A stretch of DNA of 64,000 nt from Ehretia macrophylla (lineage: Eukaryota; Streptophyta; Magnoliopsida; Boraginales; Ehretiaceae), in the NCBI GenBank assembly GCA_037974665.1, contig CM075769.1, positions 23,338,139 through 23,402,138 of the forward strand. The letters run 5' to 3'. Under the pieces are notes generated by a model. It had not been told where the DNA came from, made no database searches, and saw nothing but the letters and a program-made list of their open reading frames with translations. The translations under genes were made by a program, and so were the position numbers. Below, one piece after another: positions 38,020 through 49,148 of this stretch (within the stretch, counting starts at the first letter, position 1; every line of letters starts with the position of its first letter).

Positions 38020-40090
38020 TTTTTTTTTTTTTGCTAAATAAGCAAAGTATTTCATTAAGATCAAACTCAAAATCATGTACAATATCCTATCCAAAAACAA
38101 CCAAAGTGAGCACTATTACATACAAATATACCTAAGGCACCAGTTCAGACAAATAATATTGTTCAAAGAGGTTCTTCTATATTTTTTTACCCCCACCCAA
38201 TTTCATCCTAACTAGATGCATAATCTCATTCTTGAGTTGCTCTTCAGAGTTAAATTTCTATCTATGAATCCTGTGATTACGTTCACTCCAAATGATATAA
38301 ACAATAACACAGAAAAACAAACGAATAAAAGAAGGTTAGAGATCCCTCCCCTTACAAAAAATTCGGCACTATATATTGTCCTAGGATGACAAATGACGTG
38401 GTATGAGTGCTAAATCAAGTCCAAACTCCTAAATTCTTCTACTCATTCTACATTGGAAGAACATATGGTGTCTATCCTCATTTGCTAAGCCACAAATCAC
38501 ACAAATGCTATCATCAATAATACCCCATTCAAGTAGCGTAACTTTCATTGGTAACCTATCAAGAATTGCCACCCAAGTAATAAAGCTGAAGCAACGAATT
38601 TGGAGGCCAATGCCAGTTGCCATTACAAATCACCTTCGCCACACTATCTGACCATCCGATCCCTGACTCCTTAATTTGTTTCCAGGAAACGCAGTTTGCA
38701 AGGCATCCCCACGGATGCCAGGGATCTCTCCACAATACGTATCATTTTCGTCACCAATCTTCACCTCGAACAGTTGCTTCGCTTTGTCCCTGTACTTTAT
38801 CATTTTTCGCCATTGCCATGAGTATGTAGTCCTCACTTTACAGTCCCATATGCAGCCTATTTTAATGTAGTAATGCTTAGCCCAGCTAGGCCACAAAGCT
38901 TTTGGATTTGGAAGGATATTCCATAATTGTTTCAAAATCCCCGCAATATTCACATTCACCAGTCTCCTAAGCCCCAAGCCACCTTCATTTTGCGGTTTAC
39001 AAACATGGTCCCAGCTGACCTTAGCTTCTCTAGCCGAGTCATTCTTCCTCTTCCACAGAAAAGCCACCATTTTGCTTTGAATCTCCTTGCCCCCTTAGGT
39101 AGGGACAAGATCCCAGACCAAAATGCTTGAATGCCGTAAAAAATAGATTTAATGAGCAGGAGTCCTCCCACAGAAGATAGACCTCTAACTGACCAATGGT
39201 CCACTCTCGAAGTCATTTTCTCAATCAGCTCGTTGCATGTAGATTTCGATATTCGACATGGTGATAAAGGAACACCCAAATATTTAAAGGGTAGAGAACC
39301 TTCCTGGAAGTTAAGGATACTGAGCAGATTTTCCTTAAGGCTTGTATTGCATCTACGCATATACAAACTGCTTTTGCCTTCATTAATGTACAATCCAAAC
39401 AATTTACTAAACAAAGTGAGTGCCTCCTTAACAGCAACAATAGAACTTCTATGAGCTCTCGCAAAAATCAGCACATCATCCGCAAAACAAAGGTGAGTGA
39501 TTCTTAATTTAGCACACTTCGGATGGAAATGAAACTCTTTACTTTTAGCCATTTTATCCATAATGCAAGAGAACACTTCCATGGCAATGACAAACAAATA
39601 TGGTGATAAAGGGTCCCCTCGTCGCAACCCTTTCGCTTCTCTAAAATACCCTTCCAAACTTCCATCAATAGCCACCGAAAATCTTGTAGTTGAGATACAT
39701 GAGCTAATCCATCTGATAAACGCTAAAGGGAAATTCAAGGCTTCAAGTACTTTGAAAAGGAAAACCCAATCCACAGAATCATAGGCTTTGGGAAGATCGA
39801 CTTTCAATGCATATGTCGGTGTGATTTTTTGCGACCATAGCCCTTGATCAACTCCTGGCCCATTAATGTATTGTCCGCAATTATTCTGTTTGGAATGAAC
39901 GCCGATTGGTTGATCGAAATAATGTCCTCCAAGAAAGGTTTCATTCTATTAGCAATAATCTTGGATATACATTTGTAAACCACGTTGCAATATGAAATTG
40001 GTCTATAATCCTTTACACTCGAGGGATTACGAGTCTTCGAGACCAAGGTGATAATCATCGAGTTGCATTCCCCAAGCATTTGACCCAAAA
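38020..40090 (-). pseudogene. LINE (L1-type) ORF2 fragment: reverse transcriptase and zf-RVT, 5'-truncated, with poly(A)
   Basis: Minus strand. The order of parts fits a plant L1 ORF2: KDYRPISYCNVVYKCISKII (about 40020), AFIPNRIIADN, KVDLPKAYDSVDW (39800), GLRRGDPLSPYLFV (39630), the catalytic FADDVLIF (about 39480), SLPFKYLGVPLSP (39290), then QNEGGLGLRRL and the zf-RVT segment RLPMKVTLLEWGI with a CVICG..EDRHH finger (38500). Three frame changes are needed, near 39818 (an A run), 39070 and 38626, so it cannot make a working reverse transcriptase. Endonuclease and ORF1 are absent (5' truncation near 40090). A 13-base T run at 38020-38032 is the poly(A) tail in reverse. Imperfect target repeats (actaagtt / actaaatt) flank it. 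Confidence 0.9.
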
Positions 40091-40270
40091 GAAATATACT
40101 AAATTTTGTTTAGCCCTAAAATGATTAATTTTCCAATTATAAAAGAAAGAATTGTGGGATTATAATTTTTTTTTGTTTGAATTAGGAAGTGGATGAAGGG
40201 TGGGATAAATTTTATACGTGATTTGGCGCATATACCTTTCTTTTAGTTTGGTTTATTTCATTTCTCTAGC

Positions 40271-41483
40271 TAAGGATGGCAACGGGTCGGTTATCCGCAG
40301 TTTTTGACAAAACCAAAACCGAAACCGAAACCGTTTAGGAAATCGAAAATCGAAATCGAAAACTGACGAGTTTAAAAATTATTATCCAAAATCGAAACCG
40401 ATGAGCTTAAAAAAACCACGGTTATTCGAATTCGAAACCGATTATCTAAAACAAATTAATTTAAATAAAAAATTTACTCCATAAATACTGTAAAAAAGTC
40501 AATTTTAATGTTGAAGAAACCTAAAAACAAAATAAAACGAAATTCATACACAATGCAATAAAAATTAAAAAATAAATTACATAATCATTAATTCATATCT
40601 AAAATATCCACCAAATTGAAAAAAAAAATCTTCTTATCTTCAGATCTACAACAGAGAACACCAATAACACATCCCTTAGCACCACAATTTCCAAACAAAA
40701 ACATCAAGACACAGTTTAGATCTACAATATATAACATCAAAACACACAAAAATTTCACAAAGTAACAATAATAAACCAAAAACCGACAGGATAAAAAAAA
40801 AAGAAATTTTCAAATACATCGTTGTCATCATCCTCTCCCTCGACGGTTATGGCTGCAGTGACGTCGTCATCTTCGGCTTCGGAATCATTAGCTCTCAATT
40901 AATAAGCATGTTTGTAATTAGCAAAAAAAGAAAAAAGAAGCTTGAAAGTACTTGAAAAAAAGAAAAGAAATTACATATGAAAAAAATCCCTTAAATGCCG
41001 AGTTGAAGCTTGAAGAAAAACAATGCATGTTGTGAATGGGTTTTACTATTGGTATAATGTGGTGGTTGGATACAAATAAGTAGAAATGGTAGAAAGTATT
41101 AGGTTATATGATAAGGTTTTTATTTTTTTATATTTTTTAAATTGTTATAGTTTAAAATATTGTTAAGCTCAATAATTGTTATAGTTTAAAATGTTACGAG
41201 TTGGGCTTAGCCCAACTTTTATATAAAAATCTATACTATAACTCATTAAAGACATATCCACATATCTATCAATGTATCTATAATATCTATAAATTAATAA
41301 TCAAATTTTGTGTATTTATTTATTTATTTTTATGCTTAAAATCAAAATTTATCGATTTATCCATCGATTACTATTTATAAAAATAAAAACTTATCGATTT
41401 ATCCAACTTTTTTTTGTTATCAATTTTTTATCAAACGATTACTGATCAATTTTGAATAGAATAAATACCGGTTGTCATCCTTA
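40271..41483. mobile_element. Non-autonomous hAT-type element, TSD TCTCTAG(C/T)
   Basis: The left terminus TAAGGATGGCAACGGGT and the right terminus (reverse complement TAAGGATGACAACCGGT) form a 17-bp imperfect terminal inverted repeat. The flanks TCTCTAGC (40263-40270) and TCTCTAGT (41484-41491) form an 8-bp target duplication with one mismatch, the length expected for hAT. The 1213-bp interior is AT-rich, with degenerate ccgaaa repeats near 40315-40370 and gaa/cgatttatcc tracts near 41350-41405, and encodes no transposase. It ends about 210 bp before the start codon of the SWIB gene, so it forms the distal part of that promoter region. Confidence 0.8.
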
Positions 41484-41639
41484 TCTCTAGTCACAGAAGG
41501 CAAGGGTATAATGGTCATTAGAAACAGAAAATTGGTAAAGACAGCCCGCGACACGTTTCTCGTACCTACAATTTCATCGTCCATACTAAAACAAACGAAA
41601 AACTAAACAGGTGCACCTTCTTCATCTAATTGTGCGCAT

Positions 41640-41673
<34 letters not shown>

Positions 41674-41692
41674 AGGATTATTCGCAACCACC
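41484..41692 (+). promoter_or_regulatory. Proximal promoter and 5' leader of the SWIB gene
   Basis: The 209 bp between the hAT element and the ATG contain no clear TATA box. A (GA)n run occupies about 41641-41675 and probably lies in the 5' UTR, as is common in plant leaders. The start codon context GCAACCACCATGG is close to the optimum for plant translation. A CACGTT sequence occurs at about 41551. The transcription start was not determined. Confidence 0.5.
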
Positions 41693-44600
41693 ATGGTAAC
41701 AGACCAAGAAATAGCGAGAGAAGTAGATACACTGCTCCGTCAAGCTCAACCTAACGCCATGACGTCATTAAACGACGTCGTACAACAGCTCGAAGCCAAG
41801 TTAGGGTTAAACCTTTCCCACAAGGCCGGCTTCATTAGGGACCATATCAACCTGCTTCTCCGTTCAACACACACTCAAGCACATGTCCCTTCAGTTTCAT
41901 TTCCTCAGAATGACCACTTTGCCCCTCAAAATTACCAGCACTTCCCAACTGGTCACCATCAAAATACACAATTCTATTCCCATTCTACCCTTCAGCAACA
42001 GCAGCAGCTTCCTCCGGCATCGCCAGTGGTGGTGGTGCAAGGAAAAGGTATTGCTCGAGGCCCTGCGGCCACGGCTATTGCTCAAGGCCCTGTGGCCGCG
42101 GCTACTGCTACGAAAGGAAGGTTTGTATATTCAGCTCTTTTTATGTTAAACTTGGGGTTTTTATGTTTTTTTCACTATTTTTTTTTGGGGTTGGTGTTTT
42201 ATTTTGGTTTTCTTAAATTTTTTTTTTTATTGTGCGATAAATAAGTGAAATGGGTCAGTGCATGAAGTGTTCAGGGGCAGCCGGGTGCACGAAAATTCCC
42301 ATCATGGACGGGGTCGGAGAAGGTTAAAATGGTCTATTTTGTATGTAGCGTTACCTTGCAACGATGATTCCACAACAGTGCATGAAGTGATGCTTGAAAT
42401 TGTGGTTTCGAAAAATGAATTTATTAACAGAATAAAGAAAATTGCAGACGGTACCGACACTTTTTGTTCTACTAGTAATTTTTCTAATGAATATATCTTG
42501 TGAACAGATCAAACAAAACAAAATTTGGGTTTGAAAAATGCTTTCTTTAATGTTATTTTATGAAATGCTTATCCAATGTTAAACACTGAAGGATTATAAG
42601 TGTGAATTCTTTTGTCCTAAGTACTAGTGGTCTTTGCTTTATATATTTTTCGAGTTGGTTTATCTTTTAACGGTAATGCTCAAATTGATTTGTTTATTAA
42701 ACATGGAGGATAAAGACATTATGGGTTTCCTTTATTTTTCAAAACTTATATCTGAGATGTGCTTTGTATTTCTGTTTCCTCCTTTAATGTTCAAAGCGTA
42801 GTTTTTAAGTGCATATGTTGAAAATTAATTGTCGCTGGTATACATAAAAAAAAAAAATAATAATAATAATAATATTTAGTTGCTGCTGACATAAGTTATG
42901 TACGAGCCAATTGGAGGAGATGATGGTTTGAGAAGGATTATTAGTACACCAGAAAGTCGGCAGAATAGGAAATACTGGAATTAGAATATTTTTAAAACTT
43001 TTCTCTTGGAATGTTATATAGAAAGATTTGATAATATGTGACAGAATTACATCTTTGGCAAAGGGAAGTATTAATTATTTTAGACTCCAATTTAATAAAG
43101 TTATGACAGCCAAGTAGACTCTGTTTTGTGTGTTTAATAATCTGTCTACTTGTTTCCTTTGCTGTTGCTTCAAATTTGGCTTGTATGAAGAGCTTCAAGG
43201 TGACTGAGCTTCAAATTAGAGATCTACTTGCACGGATAAACCCAATTCAGCTTCAAGTGTTATTTAAGTTTCATGGGAATATTGCTGTTCTATCTAGTTA
43301 TTTGTTTCCACAAGGTTTGACGAGTATGAGAAAGCCCAAATACATCTTGAGGTGTGTCGAAACATGTAATGGCTTATACTTTGGCAGAGCAATGGATTGG
43401 ATGGTCGTGTGCTAAAATATGATTTGCATATTACCCAATCTAAGGCTTTGTGAGTGTCTTGACCCATGATATATCTTCTCATTATAGCTGTGCATTTTGG
43501 TTGTCTTTTAACATGGCTGACAGAAAAAATCAAATGTAGCACTATCGTTCACTTCCCTTCATTCCCTTTGTGGAAGCTGCTCAGCTGGTCCGACTGCACA
43601 GGGTTTTGCAGCTTCATTCTAAATCCATTGACCTTTTTTCCATTTTGTGTATTTTCTAGTGCATGCCACTTTTCTTGTCAACACTTTTTATGGCTAAATG
43701 CTGTTCCTAACGTCCATCAGCCACTTCACGTTCAATTGAATTTGCCCAGTGAGAATGATAATATTGCAGAATCAGTTGTATATCTACTGTATGAAAAGAA
43801 GATAATAAGTGTAACATGTTTTGACATTTTGAGCTCTAATTTTCACACTTGTTAAGTTATATAATAAATCAGATCACTTTTTTTTGTGATACTTTTGGAT
43901 GTGTGAAGTTTGCTTATGTTTCTGTGACAGTGCTCCAGCTGGAACTAAAAGAAGAGGTGGACAAGGAGGTTTAAATAAAGTATGTGGTGTCTCACCGGAA
44001 CTTCAAGCCATCGTTGGTGAGCCAGCATTGCCAAGGACTGAGGTTCAAACTCCTGAAGCAAACAATTTTCACTTTCTAAAGATACATATCGGCAATCAGG
44101 ATTTACAGTTTCCTAGAATAGTTTGAATTGTAAGAAAAAAACTAAGACTCTCTGCTTTGCCCCATCCAGATTGTGAAGCAGCTGTGGGCATACATTAGGA
44201 AACACAATCTTCAGGATCCAAGTAACAAGAGAAAGATCAACTGTGATGAGGCCTTGCGCCTGGTCTTTGAAACAGACTGCACAGACATGTTCAAGATGAA
44301 CAAGCTTCTTGCAAAACATATTATCCCAATTGATCCTTCAAGTACGTGATATTCACTTGTTGTGGTGGACGTGCTAAATCTCTATAATTACTTTGACTTT
44401 GTTGTGATGTTTCTTAAAATGATCAGATCAAGCTAAGAGATCAAAGGTTGAAGTCAAGTCAGCAGTGGAAAGTTCGGAATCTGTTCAACCTCCAGTCATA
44501 ATATCAGATGCACTTGCCAAATTCTTTGGAACTGGGGAGAAGGAGATGCTTCAGTCGGAGGCACTGAGGCGTGTGTGGGAGTATATCAAGGTTAACCACC

Positions 44601-44831
44601 TAGAGGTAGGTGTTTTGCTTTGTGGATCTTTCTACTTGCATTAGTATGGGCTTTTCGTGAGCCTCACATTTATTTTTCTTAAATTCTTGCTGCTTGTTTG
44701 TTTTATAGGATCCTCTGAATTCTATGGTGATTCTATGTGATGCAAAGCTTCAGGAGCTTCTAGGATGTGAAAGTATTTCTGCTGTGGGGATACCAGAGAT
44801 GTTGACACGTCATCATTTATTAAATCGTTGA
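41693..44831 (+). CDS. DEK_C and double SWIB/MDM2-domain protein, five coding exons
   Basis: Exons inferred from splice sites, frame and domain continuity: 41693-42120, 43931-44042, 44170-44341, 44427-44605, 44709-44831. They sum to 1014 nt, a 337-aa protein ending CGT TGA. All introns are GT..AG. Residues 1-58 form a DEK C-terminal-type domain (AREVDTLLRQAQPN ... FIRDHINLLL). Residues 60-142 are a low-complexity linker with a QQQQQ run. Residues 160-236 are a first SWIB domain (SPELQAIVGEPALPR, IVKQLWAYIRKHNLQDPSN, CTDMFKMNKLLAKHI). Residues 260-335 are a second (SDALAKFFGTGEKE, ALRRVWEYIKVNHLEDPLN). SWIB domains occur in SWI/SNF subunits and related nuclear proteins; DEK_C binds DNA in several. 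A nuclear chromatin role is inferred from the family. All domain cores are unbroken, so the gene looks intact. Confidence 0.9.
42121..43930 (+). other. Intron 1 of the SWIB gene
   Basis: A 1.8-kb intron, donor AAG|GTTTGT and acceptor TGACAG|TGC, splitting a serine codon. It holds an Au-SINE-like fragment (about 42285-42375), an A-run followed by (TAA)n at 42847-42875, and otherwise T-rich intronic sequence with no coding signal. Confidence 0.8.
42285..42378 (-). mobile_element. Au-SINE-like fragment in intron 1
   Basis: The + strand reads ggggcagccgggtgcacgaa, then a gacggggtcggagaaggtt step, then atgtagcgttaccttgcaac and attccac. In reverse complement this is the order of the body of the widespread plant Au SINE (the GTGCACCGGGCTGCCC end and the preceding ..CCCCG.ACC segment). 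The tRNA-like head with its A and B boxes is missing. Identification is from memory of the family pattern. Confidence 0.6.
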
Positions 44832-46554
44832 TGCTATTTTTCAAATGTTGTGGTAAGTATATAATTCCATACTGCTTTCTAACGTGCATGTTCTGTTAGT
44901 TTCTTAGAAAATCTGAAAGCAACTTACCTGTTATGCCTTGTTCTACATCATGTATTTCACGTATTTGCAATTTGTTACTTCCTGTTCCTGTTTTCTATCT
45001 GGAATCTTACAAAGTTCTTAGTGCAAGAATAGCAAAGATATCTTGTAAGTGAGGCATGTTAAGCTTTCAGGTCTAAATTTTTAGCAGTTCGGATGTGAAT
45101 ACATTGAGAATCCTCTTTGCGTTCACTTATATTCAAGCAGTGCTAGTTTATATACATGGACAATACCATGTGGTTGAACATCCTGTCTCCTGATATCTTT
45201 ACACTCCCAAGATTATGAATGAAGTCTAAATTGCTGACTCTTTTTACCACAATTTTTATTTTTTATTTTTTTAGTTTTGTTTTACTTGACATATATGTTC
45301 CAAGAAGTTTTGGGTTGGGGGTGGGGGGGGGGGGGGGGGGGGGGGGAACCTAATTCAAAATGAAGTTATTGGATTTTGTTAGACTTTTGCTTAAGTTGCA
45401 TTTTGAGCTTACCTAGAGTTTTACTTCGAAGAATTTCTTCCTGGGTGACAATGCATCAGTTTCTCTCTCTCTCTCTCTGTCTCTCCCCCCTCTCTCTCCC
45501 TTTTAAGATCTCTATACCAGATGTTATGGCACATTGTTTTGCTCCTCCAGGTTTTTAGGACAAGATGACCGACTTGTAGCCTGTGGTGACATGACTGACT
45601 CTGCACAGCAGCGATGTATTAGTTTGTGGGTATTCTTGTTTCTATTATTAACTAGGTTAGTCACTAGCACTTTTTAACTAAAATATATGCCTATCCTCTG
45701 GCAAGAAATATTGTGTAAATTATGCCATGGCCTAGGTTTACGTAACATGGCTGTTTTATGTTGTTCTGCAACGAATTGAAGGAACTGCTGACAGATGGTA
45801 GATTGTTTGATATCTAAGATGTGACCATTGTTCATGTCACATAGGAATCAACCTTCTCATATCTTTTGATTATTCATGCGATTTATCCTCTAATGTGTAT
45901 GTAGTTATTTGATTTTTTTCTCATGCAAGAATTCTGTGTTTTATCAAGATTGCATTTGAAACAGGGTGAAAAAGTTGAAAATTTGGAACTAGCTTTTTGA
46001 TTTCTACAGAACGGTTGGCAGCACTGATGTTCGAGGATTACTTTCCTTTTTTCCCTGTATGCTAAGTTGAAGAAAAAAATACCTAATAGGTTGAGCGGTA
46101 TGCATAAAATTGCTTGCCTTGGATTTGGCCTTCCTTTGCTTGCCTTGGATTTGGCCTTCCTCCTCGTTTCTCTGTTGAGTTGTCTCCCATTGGCAATGTG
46201 AAAATTCTTCCTTGCGAAAAGATGATCCTTTCGTATGCTATGCCTTAAGACGTCACCTCTACTTGTCCGTGTTGTCTCCAAATGGTGCAACAGGTTTGAC
46301 ATCATTGCCCGTATCTTATGATAACTGTCAATGAATGTTGACAATGCTAAAAGAAGATGAGCAAGGCGTAACCAAGAGAAAACTCAGTAAGATGTTTAAA
46401 GTTGCTCTTGCTTTATCCTCTAGAAGGGTTCTCGATATCTCGTCCGTTTGTATTTGCGAAGAGGCTTATGATTTTTGTCCAGAAAGTGGAGTATGTTAAC
46501 ACATGTTAATTACAGTTTGTTATTCAATTTAAATGTTCGATTTCCACACTTCGT
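44832..46554 (+). other. 3' UTR and downstream region of the SWIB gene
   Basis: Shortly after the stop codon a strong donor, TGTTGTG|GTAAGTAT (44853), and a pyrimidine-rich acceptor, TTTTGCTCCTCCAG|GTTTTT (45551), suggest a 3' UTR intron of about 0.7 kb. That intron contains a G-run of more than 20 bases with one T (about 45318-45346) and a (TC)n tract (about 45461-45500). Beyond it, 45551-46500 shows no domain. A 25-bp unit, ttgcttgccttggatttggc and the next few bases, is tandemly repeated at 46110-46160. The polyadenylation site was not identified. Confidence 0.5.
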
Positions 46555-46678
46555 ACCAGTCTAAGGGACTCCCTGGCCTCTCCAACACACTCTTGATGCG
46601 AAAGAAAGCTCGTCATAGAGAAGAGATCTAAAGTTCATACCAGTCTAAGGGGCTCCCTGGCCTCTCCAACACACTCTT
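46555..46678 (+). repeat. Tandem duplication (about 82-84 bp unit) containing the insertion site of the LTR element
   Basis: Unit 1 starts accagtctaagggactccct at 46556 and runs through aacacactcttgatgcgaaa to agatctaaagttcat. Unit 2 starts at 46639 with accagtctaaggggctccct and reaches acactctt at 46678, where it is cut by the LTR element. It resumes on the far side at 54379 with ctcttgatacgaaagaaagc and ends agatctaaagtgttgg. Confidence 0.88.
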
Positions 46679-49135
46679 TGTCACGTCCCAACTCGACCCC
46701 TCTTACAATCAGTCAGGACGTAACGGAATTTCGGCAGCATAACGACAGTAACATGAACATCAGGGCTCTAAACCAACCCTTAAAAACAACATACATCAAA
46801 CTCCACAAATCACCAACCAACTCCACAATTAAATCAACAACATACAACGCAACTATTTCATACATTAAATATTCTTTCATCAACTCATTCATAGTTATGC
46901 GCCTCCGTTCCAACATAATACATTTACTATATAACATACACTTCCAAAATAGATTATAGCCTACCTAGCAACCTAATCATAGACAAAATAAAGACTACTA
47001 AGATTGCATCAACTAATTCGTTATCTTTTCAACATCTTTTACATAATGAACTACAAAGCATATAAAAGTCTACTAAGTTAATATACAAGATAGTAAAACA
47101 ATACAACACCAAGGATAAGACTCTAGAACATAGGACTCATCCACGTAAGGCACGTTTTCCACATTCTCCTCTTCAGGAGGCACGTACCCGTAATCCTGTA
47201 AAAGTACACCTGTATGCATGCAATAATAGAGAGTGAGCTTATATAAAATAAGCCCAGTGAGGATCCGATAGATCTCGAGCAAGGTCTACTAAACTCCTTG
47301 GAATAATCCTTTGAGTCAGTAAACACACAATAACAATAAATAATACTATTATCACATAACTATATGACCATTCAATAAAGGATACTCTCTCTAGTTGGTG
47401 TAGCTCCAAACGCCATCACGATCTCAACCATTCTTCTTGTAACTCCCCATTACTCACGCACCCGGGGTACCCCCAATAACCTCGCCCTCCATGACACCTC
47501 CGTCATGCGAGCTGGAGGCAATCTCTGATAGTCATGTCGTTATCAACCCGACAGCCCGATACTGCCCGAGAGGTGGCACACACATACCAGAGACCCAGCA
47601 ATAATAATAAACATCAATCATCAATATTCCGAGAGATCAGCAACAAAAGTGTCTGATTCCCGTACTCAATAATCAATCAATAAAACATCAATATAACATC
47701 AATATAACATTAAACAGCAAACAACTAAGTTAGATGTCAAAGTAGGCCATCTAACCGAACATGCATTAAACACACAATCAAACTCTAATTTACCCATCAA
47801 CAACTCACAATTCAATCACTCAACACTACCCAACCATCTAAAGGCATTGTTCAAGAAATTAAAGAATGACAACCTAAACTTCTAAAATTCATAACTTACA
47901 ATCTACTAATCCAAACATTGCCAAATCAGTTTCTATCACTCACCCATTCAACCTACTACATTAACCCTCTCGGAAATCCACCATAACACCTCCAAATCAT
48001 GCCCGATAACCCTAAAACCCTAGGATGTCTTGGCTGGATTTTCCGGGTTTTCACACAAACAATGTAATCGAAAATTCGGCATTACAACAGCGCTAACACG
48101 TAATTATCAAGTATTTAGAAATCGACGGCAATCGATTTCGATCAACACAACTCATTTAATTCAACTTTGAACATTTTAATCAAAATTAAATACCCGGAAA
48201 ATAAAAATTATGCTACATCTGACAGAATTTCGTAGTATTGGTATATAACGATCCCTAGCATGCAAGGAGCAATAATCTATCATCAGATTTCAATTCTAAC
48301 GGTTAAATTTTCATTTATGAGCAAAAACATAAAAATGACATTTTGAGATCTAGAATTTTTCTCTCACCTTTGATCCGAAGTAAAGCTAGGAATGCGTGCA
48401 ACAGGTACCCAACAAGCGGAATCTAGCTCGGTTTGAAAAGATTCGGACTTTAAATGAGTTTTCTAAGGCAAAATTACTTTGAAAATAAGTTGAATAAAAT
48501 CTATTTTTTTCCCTAAGCTTTCACGGCTGCAAGGTGTGTGAAAATGTGGTGTTTTGCTTTGTTTCATTGTGTGTTGGTGATATATGCATGAAAGTCAACA
48601 AGTCAAATGAAAGTCAAAGTTGAAAGTTTAGTATTTTTAGTGTTTTCTTGACTTTAAATGCATTTTATTGATCACCAATGTTCAAAATAATTATTCAACA
48701 CCCAAAATAGCTCAAGTAAATTATTTTTAGGTGACAAGAAGTTTTACAATCAAACAGTTTCACCCGAGTCGGCTTAAAACTCGATTTTTGTAAAAGTCGG
48801 TGTAAAATCCCTAATAAATTCTTAAGCCGATTTTAAAACCGTTTTCATCAAACACAGGTCTATTAAAGTCCGTGGACTAGGTCTAGAAGGGTTAAAAAGA
48901 CCAGTTTTAAAATTTTAGCGGACGTGTTTCAAAAACACTATTCACTAAAAATCGACGATAAAATTTCTGACTCCGTTTTTTATGAAAATTTCATGAATGC
49001 ACATTTAGCACGTATTAGGAGTATTGACATCAAAATTATAACATTCTAGGTCATATAGCACATAAACAGGTCAAATGCACGTAAAACGAGATAAAACACG
49101 TAAATCGAGTTAAAGCAGAAAAGTGGGGTTTCACA
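46679..49135 (-). repeat. 3' LTR of the LARD-like element
   Basis: 2457 bp, low end TGTCACGTCCC and high end GGGGTTTCACA. The core AGCCCGATACTGCCC is at 47553-47567. A leader-like block, ctctcacctttgatccgaag, is at 48361, as in the other family B copies. No protein-coding capacity. Confidence 0.93.
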
Positions 49136-49148
49136 TTCTCCCCTCCTT
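49136..49148 (-). promoter_or_regulatory. Polypurine tract of the LARD-like element
   Basis: The minus strand reads AAGGAGGGGAGAA immediately before the TGTG start of the 3' LTR. All 13 bases are purines. Confidence 0.85.

Noticed and set aside
45883..46344. 153-aa open frame on the minus strand downstream of the SWIB gene
   Set aside because: No recognisable domain. It runs across a 25-bp tandem repeat and probable transcribed downstream sequence of the gene on the opposite strand. Not supported as a gene.
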